A stretch of DNA of 64,000 nt from Spirosoma endophyticum (GTDB lineage: Bacteria; Bacteroidota; Bacteroidia; Cytophagales; Spirosomataceae): positions 620,001-684,000 of the forward strand of contig NZ_FOLQ01000003.1 in the NCBI RefSeq assembly GCF_900112365.1, given 5' to 3'. Under the pieces are notes generated by a model. That model was not told where the DNA came from. It searched no databases and was given only the letters and a program-made list of their open reading frames with translations. Below, piece after piece: positions 26,530 to 34,116 of the stretch. Within the stretch, counting starts at the first letter, position 1. Every line of letters starts with the position of its first letter. The position numbers were made by a program, and so were the translations under genes.

Positions 26530-28650
26530 ATGTCTGTCATTAATAAGATCAGAGAACGTTCGGGACTGGCTGTTGGTATTATTGCCGTCAGCCTGATTCT
26601 GTTCATTGTGGGTGGGGATTTGCTCGGCGGTCGTAGTTTGCTGTTCGGCGGAAATCAGCAGGAAGTCGGAGAGATTGCTGGCCAATCCATTGACTATCAA
26701 GAGTTCAATGCTAAAGTGGACGAACTTCGTGCACAATTTGAACAACAATCTGGTCGCGCACCCGCCGATCAGGATTTAGCCCAAATCCGCGAACAAGCCT
26801 GGAATCAGATGCTGTTCGAGATAGCTTATCAGAAAGAGTTCGATAAACTCGGACTTAAGGTTTCTCAGGAAGAACTGGTTGATATGGTGCAGGGCAACAA
26901 TATTAGCCCGGCTGTTCGTCAGGCCTTTACAGACCCGCAAACGGGGGTGTTCAATAAAAGCTCAATTATCGATTACCTGAAAAAGCTGAAGAATCAGCCT
27001 ATTCAGCAGCAGCAGGCCTGGGCAAGTTTCGAGAAAAATCTGAGTTCGCAACGGCTGCGTGACAAATACGAAGGATTGATACGTCTGTCGTCATTCGCAA
27101 CAACTGCCGAAGCACAGAAGGAATATCAGGCGCAGAATTCGAAAGCGGATGTGAAATTTCTATTCATTCCCTATTATACCATTAACGATACGACCGTTAA
27201 GGTCACGGATTCTCAATTGCAGGATTATCTGAGCAAACATAAAGATGAGTATCCTGGAACGGATAGCCGTTCGATTCAATACGTAACGTTCTCGGTTGCC
27301 CCTTCGAAAGAAGACAGTGCGTCATTGTATAACCAGATTAAATCGCTGGCTCGTGGGTTAGGCGGTGCTCAGAACGATTCTGTTTTTGCGCGGCAAAATA
27401 GCGATGTTCCCGTTCCCTTATACATGACAGCGGGCGAAATGCCGGAACAACTTCGGGCGTCTATTCCAACGTTCTCGCCAGGTGGTATATACGGGCCTTT
27501 TCGTGAAGGCAATACCTACTTCATTTACAAGTATGGCGGGACCAAGAAAGATACCAATTTTACGGCTCGGGCCAGCCATATCCTGATTCAGACGAAGGGC
27601 TTAGCCGACTCTGCGAAAGTTGCAGCACGTAACCGGGCGGAAAGCATTTTGAAACAGATTCAGGGTGGTGCCAGCTTTGAAGCGCTGGCTCAGACAAACA
27701 GCCAGGATGGCTCTGCTCAGGTTGGTGGTGACCTCGGTTATTTCAAAAATAATGGTCAAATGGTCAAACCGTTTGAATCGGCAGTATTTGGGGCGACTTC
27801 GGCCGGGTTGATTCCTCGGCTGGTTGAAACCGAATTTGGCTACCATATTATTAAAGTTACGCAGCCTAAAACGAACGTTCTTTACCGGATAGCGGCTATT
27901 GGGAAATCGATTACGCCTAGCCAGACCACTCGTGACGAAGCGCTACGTAAAGCTGATCAGTTTGCATCGGAAGTGCAGACGAAAGAAACGTTTGATGCGA
28001 AAGTAAAAGAAGATAAATCGCTGGTCGTTGCTACGGCTGATCGTATTATGGAAGGTGCTCAACAGATCAATGCACTGACAGGCTCTGAAGTACGACAAGT
28101 TATTCGTTGGGCCTTCAACGACAAAACGGAGCTTAATTCTGTATCGGAGCCATTCGAAATTGGTGATCAGTACGTTATTGCTGTACTAACGAATAAGACC
28201 GATAAAGACAACGTATCGGTAAATGATTACCGGACTGAGCTAACGGCTAAAGTTCGTAATGAACTGAAAGGTCAGCAGATTCTTGCCAAACTTGGTAATC
28301 CTAGCGGGACGCTCGAAAGCATTGCTCAGAAATATGGTGCTGGTGCCCTGGTAGAATCGGCTGAAGGCATTAATCTGGCAACTGGTTTTCTACGTAGCGC
28401 AGGTGTTGATCCAATTGCTTTAGGAAAAGCATTTGGCCTGAAACCCGGTAAACGTAGTAAGCCTTTTGTGGGCGAAGGTGGCGTTTTAATGATGGAAACG
28501 ACAAACTTGACGCCAGCGCCTGCCATTGCTGATTATGCACTTTACAAAACGCAATTGCAGCAAAACAACACCTCACGGATTAGTCTGTATATCAACGAAG
28601 CGATTAAGGAAGCCGCCAAGGTTGAAGATCGCCGGGCGAAGTTTTATTAG
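26530..28650 (+). CDS. PpiD/SurA-like membrane-anchored peptidyl-prolyl isomerase
   Basis: A short cytoplasmic N-terminus (MSVINKIRERSG) and one transmembrane helix (LAVGIIAVSLILFIVGGDLL) lead into a periplasmic SurA_N_3-like chaperone region (about residues 40-330) and a parvulin domain at about 335-440 (ARASHILIQTKG, GGDLGYFKNNGQMVKPFESA, ETEFGYHIIKVTQP). A further substrate-binding region follows to residue 706. This is the PpiD layout: a chaperone at the exit of the Sec translocon that helps outer-membrane and periplasmic proteins fold. The ATG at 26530 is chosen over a TTG ten codons earlier. An FKBP-type isomerase lies nearby on the other strand. Confidence 0.92.
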   Translation: MSVINKIRERSGLAVGIIAVSLILFIVGGDLLGGRSLLFGGNQQEVGEIAGQSIDYQEFNAKVDELRAQFEQQSGRAPADQDLAQIREQAWNQMLFEIAYQKEFDKLGLKVSQEELVDMVQGNNISPAVRQAFTDPQTGVFNKSSIIDYLKKLKNQPIQQQQAWASFEKNLSSQRLRDKYEGLIRLSSFATTAEAQKEYQAQNSKADVKFLFIPYYTINDTTVKVTDSQLQDYLSKHKDEYPGTDSRSIQYVTFSVAPSKEDSASLYNQIKSLARGLGGAQNDSVFARQNSDVPVPLYMTAGEMPEQLRASIPTFSPGGIYGPFREGNTYFIYKYGGTKKDTNFTARASHILIQTKGLADSAKVAARNRAESILKQIQGGASFEALAQTNSQDGSAQVGGDLGYFKNNGQMVKPFESAVFGATSAGLIPRLVETEFGYHIIKVTQPKTNVLYRIAAIGKSITPSQTTRDEALRKADQFASEVQTKETFDAKVKEDKSLVVATADRIMEGAQQINALTGSEVRQVIRWAFNDKTELNSVSEPFEIGDQYVIAVLTNKTDKDNVSVNDYRTELTAKVRNELKGQQILAKLGNPSGTLESIAQKYGAGALVESAEGINLATGFLRSAGVDPIALGKAFGLKPGKRSKPFVGEGGVLMMETTNLTPAPAIADYALYKTQLQQNNTSRISLYINEAIKEAAKVEDRRAKFY

Positions 28651-28668
28651 ACTTTACGCCTGATATAT

Positions 28669-28705
28669 AAAATGCCCTCTTCTGGATTCCAGGAGAGGGC
28701 ATTTT
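28669..28705. terminator. Bidirectional terminator between ppiD-like gene and rdgB
   Basis: A 17-bp stem with one wobble pair (28669-28685 with 28689-28705) has a 3-base loop and A-rich/T-rich outer ends. It lies between convergent genes. Confidence 0.85.
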
Positions 28706-28729
28706 ATTTAGTGTGATTAGCTATCCGCG

Positions 28730-29308
28730 CTACATTATTTGTTTCTTCAAATAAGTCAGCATCTTAGCCAGTGCCCGAGAGCGGTGGCTCATGGCATTTT
28801 TCTCTTCCAGGCTCATCTCTGCGAAGGTATGGTCGTAGCCATCAGGTTGAAAAATCGGATCATAACCAAATCCACCGGTGCCTCGTGGGTCCGCCAGAAT
28901 ATGGCCTTCTATAATGCCTTCAAACTGGTGTTCAACGCCGTGTAAGACCAGCGTAAAGACCGTAATAAACCGAGCCTTTCTATTGCTGTTCCCTTCTAAT
29001 TTTCTAAGTAGCTTCTGAATATTTTTTCCCGCATCACGGCTACCAGAATAAAATGCCGAATCGACACCCGGCTCCCCATTCAACGCATTTACTTCCAGGC
29101 CAGAGTCATCAGCAAAACATGACACACCGAAATGCGTCCAGACGTAATCGGCTTTCTGACGGGAATTACCCGCAATCGTGCCCGAGGTTTCTGGCAGTTC
29201 GTCTGTGCAGCCAATATCACTGAGCGTTTTAAGAATGAAGGCATTACCAAGTCCGGTAGAGACTTCGTCTAATTTGTGTTGGTTGTTCGTAGCAAAGCAG
29301 AGTTCCAT
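28730..29308 (-). CDS. rdgB: Non-canonical purine NTP pyrophosphatase, RdgB/HAM1 family
   Basis: Hydrolyses ITP, dITP and XTP to the monophosphate to keep them out of nucleic acids. The start MELCFATNNQHKLDEV carries the family's N-terminal TxNxxK nucleotide-binding motif, ADDSGLEVNALNGEPGVDSA has the catalytic Asp, and GGFGYDPIFQPDG and MSHRSRALAKM complete the active site. The frame is open 44 codons upstream, but that stretch reads through a terminator hairpin and is not family-like, so the ATG at 29308 is used (192 residues). It follows the FKBP gene on the minus strand, separated by that hairpin. Confidence 0.95.
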   Translation of the reverse strand: MELCFATNNQHKLDEVSTGLGNAFILKTLSDIGCTDELPETSGTIAGNSRQKADYVWTHFGVSCFADDSGLEVNALNGEPGVDSAFYSGSRDAGKNIQKLLRKLEGNSNRKARFITVFTLVLHGVEHQFEGIIEGHILADPRGTGGFGYDPIFQPDGYDHTFAEMSLEEKNAMSHRSRALAKMLTYLKKQIM

Positions 29309-29318
29309 AATCAACAAA

Positions 29319-29354
29319 AGAAGCCGTTTACAGCTATAACTGCAAACGGCTTCT
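29319..29354 (-). terminator. Terminator between the FKBP gene and rdgB
   Basis: An 11-bp perfect stem (29319-29329 with 29344-29354) extends by 3 bp beyond one mismatch. On the minus strand it is followed by TTTTG. It ends 11 bases before the rdgB ATG, so it could also act as a structured rdgB leader. Confidence 0.75.
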
Positions 29355-29378
29355 GAAAGAAACCAAAAACTACTATTA

Positions 29379-30296
29379 TTAACGACCAGGTTGCGGCATT
29401 CCAGGTTGGCCTTGTCCTGGTTGTCCTTTCTGAATGTCAATCAGGTCAATGTCAAACAACAGTACCGAATTCGGGGCAATACCCTGATTTCCACGCGCGC
29501 CATAGGCTAATGTTGAAGGAATAATAAGCATAGCTTTTTCGCCTTTGTGCATTTTGCTGATGCCTTCTTCCCAACCCGGAATCACCATACCAACACCAAT
29601 TTGGAATTGAGCTGGTTTCCCCTGTGCTTGTGGATTTGTGTGCGAATTGTCGAATTCTTTACCGTTTAACAGCTTTCCAACGTAGTGAACCTGCACTACA
29701 TCACCTGGTTTAGGCGATGGGCCAGTGCTGGGTTGCGTCACTACGTAATAAACGCCGGATGGTGTCTTTTGCACTTTACCCGTCAGGCCATTCTTTGCTA
29801 CGTAATCATCAATGATTTTAGCATCAATACCTTTCTGTTTCTCCGCATCGGCCGCCTGCGTTTTTTTGTACTCTTCTTCCGACTGTACATTCAAAATTTT
29901 CACCGCGATACCAATGTCGGTGCCCTTCTGAACCCCTGGTGGCAGGGGTTGCATCGCCTTGGTAAACAATGAGTCAGCACTAACATAGAACGTAGCGCTA
30001 TCGCCTTTACCAAGCATTGTCAGCCCTTCTTCATAGGAACCTTTGAAAGGCGGAACCTGCAAAAGCATCTGAAAAGGAGCCCCTTCTTTGTGCGTATCGC
30101 GTAGAATGGAATCTTTGTTATTCATCAACGTGAGATGAAGCGTTAAAATATCGCCAACCTTTCCTTTGCGGGTTCCTTCCGCTTGCTCGTGAATTGTGTA
30201 CTTCAGGCCGTTGTCCGTTACCTGTTGGCGGTTTTTACCGCAGGCCGCTACTACAGCGACGATCAGGGCGGCTTTCCCGAAATTTTTAAGAGACAT
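29379..30296 (-). CDS. Lipoprotein with two FKBP-type peptidyl-prolyl isomerase domains
   Basis: The signal peptide ends in VVAACG (lipobox), predicting a lipid anchor. The first FKBP-like domain (about residues 28-140) is divergent: LTLHLTLMNNKDSILRDT. The second (about 175-285) is canonical: PGDVVQVHYVGKLLNGKEFD, FQIGVGMVIPGWEEGISKM, KGEKAMLIIPSTLAYGARG and LLFDIDLIDI. A Gly/Gln/Pro-rich tail ends the protein. Such Bacteroidota double-FKBP lipoproteins act in periplasmic folding. The gene follows nrnA on the minus strand after a 122-base gap with interleaved inverted repeats, and ends at its own hairpin. Confidence 0.92.
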   Translation of the reverse strand: MSLKNFGKAALIVAVVAACGKNRQQVTDNGLKYTIHEQAEGTRKGKVGDILTLHLTLMNNKDSILRDTHKEGAPFQMLLQVPPFKGSYEEGLTMLGKGDSATFYVSADSLFTKAMQPLPPGVQKGTDIGIAVKILNVQSEEEYKKTQAADAEKQKGIDAKIIDDYVAKNGLTGKVQKTPSGVYYVVTQPSTGPSPKPGDVVQVHYVGKLLNGKEFDNSHTNPQAQGKPAQFQIGVGMVIPGWEEGISKMHKGEKAMLIIPSTLAYGARGNQGIAPNSVLLFDIDLIDIQKGQPGQGQPGMPQPGR

Positions 30297-30418
30297 GAGA
30301 ATTTACTTGGTTTATGCTTAAAGTGAGTTTACGGTATATGACTTATGGGTTGCGGTACTAGTACGTGAACTGCATCGGTTTACTACCGTAAACTATAAAC
30401 CGAATACCGCAAATTTTT
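30297..30418 (-). repeat. Gap with interleaved inverted repeats
   Basis: Three inverted word pairs are nested or overlapping: AGTTTACGGTA at 30326-30336 with its complement at 30384-30394; TTGCGGTA at 30350-30357 with 30405-30412; GGTTTAT at 30309-30315 with ATAAACC at 30395-30401. They cannot all pair at once, so alternative folds exist between nrnA and the FKBP gene. Confidence 0.55.
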
Positions 30419-31438
30419 CTAGACAGTTTCCAACAACTGCTGTTGGTAAAGTGGTAACACAGCTAGAAGTTTCTTTTCCGTTTCAGCCAGGGATAATTTA
30501 GACCGTCCACCAGCCGCGTTTCGATGGCCTCCTCCGTCAAAGTGTTCGCTGGACAGATTACGTACCGAAAAATCACTTATAGAACGAAACGAGAGCCTTA
30601 TTTCGTCGTTACGTTCTATAAGAATGGCCGCCATGACAACGCCTTCGACCGCCAGTGCATAATTGACCAAACCTTCTGTATCACCAGTTTTTGATCGATA
30701 GCGTTTTAGTTCGGCGTCGGTTAGGGTGATGTAAGCAAACTTATACTGAGGCAGTACTTTCAATTTTTCATTTAATACGTAGCCCAGCAACCGAAATTTG
30801 TCGAGTGTTACGTTATCGAAAATGCGCCGGTGAATCGTACTGACATCTATGTTCAGGTCTACCAGCTCAGCAGCCATCCGGTGGACGTTACCGGTGGTGT
30901 TCGAATGGCGGAACGAACCTGTATCAGTCATTAAACCTGAGTACAGGCACTCTGCAATAGGAATATTAATCAGGGCTTTATCCCCTAATTCGACAATGAG
31001 TCGAAAAATCAGTTCGGCCGTTGCTGAAGCGGTAGGGTCCCATAAAGCTAGGTCAGCGAATGACTCCGGTTCAAGATGGTGATCAATCAGTATTTTAAGC
31101 GCCGACGACTGCCGCACTAGGGGTGCCAGTTCACGAATACGTTCGAGGCTCGAAAAATCGAGACAGAAAATAACACCAGCTGTTTCTATTAACTGGCTTA
31201 TCGATACGCGCGCTTTTTCTTCAAAAGCAATGACCTGATCATTGCCCGACATCCAGTGAAGATTTAAGGAATAATCAGTAGGTGTAACGACAGTTACCTG
31301 ATGCCCTTTTTGGCGAAGATAGCCCGCCAGTCCCAGCGATGAACCCATAGCATCTGCGTCGGGATTTTGGTGGGTCGTGATTAGCACGGTTTGCGCGGGG
31401 CCGTTGATAACCGCGCCAATCGCTTCAATTTCTTGCAT
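30419..31438 (-). CDS. nrnA: DHH/DHHA1 phosphoesterase, NrnA-like nanoRNase/pAp phosphatase
   Basis: The N-terminal DHH domain shows THQNPDADAMGSSLGLAGYL (DxD metal ligands), FCLDFSSLERI and LIDHHLEPESFA, the name-giving DHH. The TGLMTDTGSFRH-like segment (YSGLMTDTGSFRHSNTT) is also conserved. The C-terminal DHHA1 domain ends with HFDGGGHRNAAGGRS, the GGGH RNA-binding motif. Members degrade 2-5 nt RNA and dephosphorylate 3'-phosphoadenosine 5'-phosphate; some act on cyclic dinucleotide products such as pApA. ATG at 31438 is used rather than a TTG two codons earlier. Divergent from ndk. Confidence 0.9.
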   Translation of the reverse strand: MQEIEAIGAVINGPAQTVLITTHQNPDADAMGSSLGLAGYLRQKGHQVTVVTPTDYSLNLHWMSGNDQVIAFEEKARVSISQLIETAGVIFCLDFSSLERIRELAPLVRQSSALKILIDHHLEPESFADLALWDPTASATAELIFRLIVELGDKALINIPIAECLYSGLMTDTGSFRHSNTTGNVHRMAAELVDLNIDVSTIHRRIFDNVTLDKFRLLGYVLNEKLKVLPQYKFAYITLTDAELKRYRSKTGDTEGLVNYALAVEGVVMAAILIERNDEIRLSFRSISDFSVRNLSSEHFDGGGHRNAAGGRSKLSLAETEKKLLAVLPLYQQQLLETV

Positions 31439-31534
31439 AAACAAATGGCCAAAGCCAAATCAAAAGCCAAAAGTACGAATAATTCAAATACCAGCGGGCT
31501 TGTTACGTATCATGACATTTCAGGCGAAACTACC

Positions 31535-31542
31535 TACCTTTG
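31535..31542 (+). promoter_or_regulatory. -7 box of ndk
   Basis: TACCTTTG is a perfect TAnnTTTG match, 46 bases before the ndk start. No good -33 TTTG is seen at the right distance. Confidence 0.5.
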
Positions 31543-31588
31543 CGCCCGCAACGTAAGACGCAACTAAAATATCGAAATAATTAGTAGA

Positions 31589-32008
31589 ATGGCAACGAAC
31601 CGCACGTTCACAATGATTAAGCCCGATGCCGTAGAGGCCGGGTATACAGGCGCAATTATTAAGCAGATTGAAGAAGCGGGTTTCCGCATTGTGGCAATCA
31701 AAAAAACGCAGTTAACGGGCGAACGAGCCGGACAATTCTATGCAGTTCACCGTGAACGTCCATTTTACAACGATCTACGGGCTTACATGTCGTCGGGGTC
31801 GATTGTGCCAATGATCCTGGAAAAAGAGAATGCTGTAGCTGATTTTCGCAAACTTATTGGCGCCACAAACCCAGCTCAGGCTGAAGAAGGTACTATTCGT
31901 AAATTATATGCCAAGTCGCTCGAAGCCAATGCCATTCATGGTTCGGATTCAGACGAAAACGCTGAAATCGAAGGTAGTTTCTTTTTTGCCACCACGGAGC
32001 AGTATTAA
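31589..32008 (+). CDS. ndk: Nucleoside diphosphate kinase
   Basis: Transfers the gamma phosphate of ATP to nucleoside diphosphates through a phosphohistidine. The family signature NAIHGSDS contains the active-site His117. The N-terminal [20 protein letters not shown] with its conserved Lys11, and the [20 protein letters not shown] segment of the nucleotide site, are intact. The 139-residue length is exactly typical. It has its own -7 box and is divergent from nrnA; its end lies in a palindromic terminator shared with the convergent nth gene. Confidence 0.98.
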   Translation: MATNRTFTMIKPDAVEAGYTGAIIKQIEEAGFRIVAIKKTQLTGERAGQFYAVHRERPFYNDLRAYMSSGSIVPMILEKENAVADFRKLIGATNPAQAEEGTIRKLYAKSLEANAIHGSDSDENAEIEGSFFFATTEQY

Positions 32009-32013
32009 AATAA

Positions 32014-32083
32014 TTGCTGGTCGGCAGTCAATAGTAGATTCATGGATCTATATTACGAATGACTATTGACTGACAACCAGCAA
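32014..32083. terminator. Palindromic terminator between ndk and nth
   Basis: Arms 32014-32035 and 32062-32083 pair over 22 bp with two mismatches; a T-rich run follows on the plus strand. The right arm codes for the last six residues and stop of nth, so the nth C-terminus is partly made from the hairpin. Confidence 0.75.
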
Positions 32084-32716
32084 CTTTTCGTAATATTTAC
32101 AGAACTCTCTAAGCGCGCATATTTCGCATTTGGGAGATCGGGCTAGGCATACGTAGCGGCCATGTAAAATGAGCCAATGATGAGCTTTAGGAACGTATTG
32201 TTTTGGAATGTGCGCCATCAGGGCTTTTTCGACAGCTAGCGGGGTAGTAGCCGTCAACGGAGCCAGTCCAATTCGGTGGGAAACGCGAAATACGTGTGTA
32301 TCGACCGCCATTGTTGGCTCATTGTACACCACCGACAGAATCACATGCGCCGTTTTACGCCCGACGCCTGGTAGCGTCTGCAACTCATCGACTGTCGCCG
32401 GAATTTCTCCTCCGAATTTGCTTAGCAGTATATTAGCCATTCCTACCAAGTGTTTCGCCTTATTATTAGGATAAGAAACACTACGTATGTAGCTAAATAC
32501 TTCGTCTACAGAAGCAGCAGCCAATGATTCTGGTTCAGGAAATCGAGCAAACAGCGCGGGCGAAATCTGATTGATCCGTTTATCGGTACACTGCGCCGAC
32601 AAAATCACCGCAACCAGCAATTCAAAGGGATTACCGAAGTTCAGTTCCGTTTTAGGGTCGGGGTAGTGCTGAGTAAAATACTCAATAAACCGCCGGAACC
32701 GTTCTCTTTTTTGCAT
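32063..32716 (-). CDS. nth: Endonuclease III (DNA glycosylase/AP lyase)
   Basis: Excises oxidised pyrimidines and nicks abasic sites. The helix-hairpin-helix LPGVGRKTAHVILS contains the catalytic Lys121, and Asp139 is in AVDTHVFRVSHR, at almost the same positions as in E. coli Nth. Four cysteines near the C-terminus (CLARSPKCEICALREFC) fit the 4Fe-4S cluster spacing C-x6-C-x2-C-x5-C. Length 217 is normal. It lies downstream of the sigma-factor pair on the minus strand; its start codon can be occluded by an alternative hairpin. With mutY it is the second Fe-S glycosylase in the window. Confidence 0.97.
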   Translation of the reverse strand: MQKRERFRRFIEYFTQHYPDPKTELNFGNPFELLVAVILSAQCTDKRINQISPALFARFPEPESLAAASVDEVFSYIRSVSYPNNKAKHLVGMANILLSKFGGEIPATVDELQTLPGVGRKTAHVILSVVYNEPTMAVDTHVFRVSHRIGLAPLTATTPLAVEKALMAHIPKQYVPKAHHWLILHGRYVCLARSPKCEICALREFCKYYEKLLVVSQ

Positions 32717-32780
32717 AGCATTTTCATAGGGTGGGTATAAACTTGCGTAGCCAAAAGCTATGCGAGGTTGTACCCACCCT
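32712..32780 (-). promoter_or_regulatory. nth leader with two mutually exclusive hairpins
   Basis: In the minus-strand RNA a 10-bp outer stem (32780-32771 with 32737-32728) encloses GCAUAGC (32763-32757), which can pair with GCUACGC (32751-32745, one mismatch) inside the stem, or perfectly with GCUAUGC at 32718-32712, which contains the nth AUG (32716-32714). The two pairings exclude each other. Seen only as sequence complementarity. Confidence 0.35.
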
Positions 32781-32803
32781 AGAATAACAAACCCATCTAT
32801 CCG

Positions 32804-33055
32804 CTACGTCTGGCGTAAGCGGGCAGGTGGGTTTGCCGGATGGTGTTTTGAATAATTCAGAATGGTCTGAACCGTGTTTTTACGTGGCTGGCGTTCTATC
32901 TTATTCATCAAAGCTCTCAATTCCAGCGCTTCGAGGAAGAACGTCATCAGATCCGGCTCCGACATCAGGGCATCTTCAATGAGCAGATTATCCTCGGGCG
33001 AGGTCTCCTCATAGACATACCGGATCACATCATCTTGGGTAAATGTTTTTATCAT
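32804..33055 (-). CDS. Small ORF translationally coupled to the sigma factor
   Basis: This 83-residue ORF starts inside the 3' end of the ECF sigma gene (26-base overlap), which points to coupled translation. The sequence MIKTFTQDDVIRYVYEETSP and the segment IEDALMSEPDLMTFFLEALE resemble the helical N-terminal part of anti-sigma factors, but it lacks the zinc-ligand His/Cys motif and any transmembrane segment. I recall similar short partners after this sigma type in other Cytophagales, which is memory, not a search. A regulator of the sigma factor is a reasonable guess, not established. Confidence 0.7.
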   Translation of the reverse strand: MIKTFTQDDVIRYVYEETSPEDNLLIEDALMSEPDLMTFFLEALELRALMNKIERQPRKNTVQTILNYSKHHPANPPARLRQT

Positions 33056-33629
33056 AACTCGGCGAACGTTTGCTCAGTTGTTTGCGCAAATTAATTAGCG
33101 CATAACGCATACGTCCCAATGCCGTGTTAATGCTGACGCCGGTTGCATCGGCAATCTCTTGGAAACTCATTTCCTCGTAGTGCCGCATGATAAGCACCTG
33201 ACGCTGTTGTTCCGGCAATCGCTGAATCAATTCGCGCAAATGCTCGTGTGTTTCCTGTCGAATCTGGAGTGATTCAACCGAATCCTCCGCAAACTCAAGC
33301 GTATTGAAAACACTGCTTCCGTCTTCAAACACCACACTGGGGTAGCGTTTATCCTTTCGGAAATAGTCAATGGCCAAGTTGTGAGCAATTCGAATAATCC
33401 AGGGTAGAAATTTTCCCTCCTCGTTATATTTACCCGACTTGAGCGTATCCACGGCCTTTATGAACGTGTCTTGCATCAAATCTTCTGCTACGTACTGATC
33501 CTTTACAATCAGGTAAATAGTCGTGTAAATTTTCGATTTGTGCCGTTGCACTAATTTTGCAAAGGCTTTTTCATTACCACGGATGTACAGGGAAATCAAC
33601 TCACTGTCGTTTACCTGGGCTTTTTCCAT
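33030..33629 (-). CDS. ECF-type RNA polymerase sigma factor
   Basis: Sigma-70 region 2 is at about residues 22-95 (KAFAKLVQRHKSKIYTTIYL, then AEDLMQDTFIKAVDTL and LPWIIRIAHNLAIDYFRKDK), and region 4 at about 135-190 (IQRLPEQQRQVLIMRHYEEM, FQEIADATGVSINTALGRMR). There is no region 1.1 or 3, so it is a group IV extracytoplasmic-function sigma. The 199-residue length is normal. No classical transmembrane anti-sigma gene follows; instead an 83-codon ORF overlaps its end. Upstream is a 487-base AT-rich gap shared divergently with a histidine kinase. Confidence 0.92.
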   Translation of the reverse strand: MEKAQVNDSELISLYIRGNEKAFAKLVQRHKSKIYTTIYLIVKDQYVAEDLMQDTFIKAVDTLKSGKYNEEGKFLPWIIRIAHNLAIDYFRKDKRYPSVVFEDGSSVFNTLEFAEDSVESLQIRQETHEHLRELIQRLPEQQRQVLIMRHYEEMSFQEIADATGVSINTALGRMRYALINLRKQLSKRSPSYDKNIYPR

Positions 33630-34116
33630 TTTCAGTAAGACAATTAGGTAACGTAGAGCAGTGTTCCGATAGTGTATGGAGAGGTTATGTTTTTTATTTA
33701 GCTTTATTAATCCAGCCTTGAATTAAGCAAAGAAACTCTTAAAATCCAAATGAATGAGGCAATAAATCTGCTAAGCGGTCATTCTTTCCTCGAAAAATTC
33801 ATTTTCGATACTGAAAAATTACAAATTTTTTGAATTTTGCCAAATCTAGCTTATTTAAAGAATTTTTTGTACTTACGTTTGAGCACACATCTTGGATTTA
33901 ATTTTAGGCTTAACAGTTTAATCGTAGGCTTACTATTTTTTAATGTGGCAACAAGACATGCCTACAATAATAGATTTGCCTACGAAACTATAGTAAGTAT
34001 AAGCGGCCATAAAATCGCTGAGTATACGCCTAAATTTCTCGCAACCGATTGATTTACTGCGCTAAATAGCTACTTTAGAGCTTCATATCAGCTACTGGAT
34101 AGTCTGTAGGTGACCT
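33630..34116. other. 487-base AT-rich divergent intergenic region with GTAGGC/GCCTAC sites
   Basis: Lies between the sigma factor (minus) and histidine kinase (plus). It is clearly richer in A and T than the flanking genes. Five copies of a TAGGC core occur between 33905 and 34033: TAGGCTTA at 33905 and 33925 in one orientation, and GCCTA at 33960, 33978 and 34028 in the other. No convincing gene; a 71-codon open frame at 33837-34052 lacks coding character. Confidence 0.55.

Noticed and set aside
28730-29440. Longer N-terminal extension of the rdgB frame to 29440
   Set aside because: The extra 44 codons read through the FKBP terminator hairpin and lack family similarity; the ATG at 29308 fits RdgB.
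33837-34052. 71-codon open frame in the AT-rich spacer before the histidine kinase
   Set aside because: The frame starts from a non-ATG codon, overlaps the TAGGC site cluster, has no recognisable motif and sits in DNA with non-coding composition.
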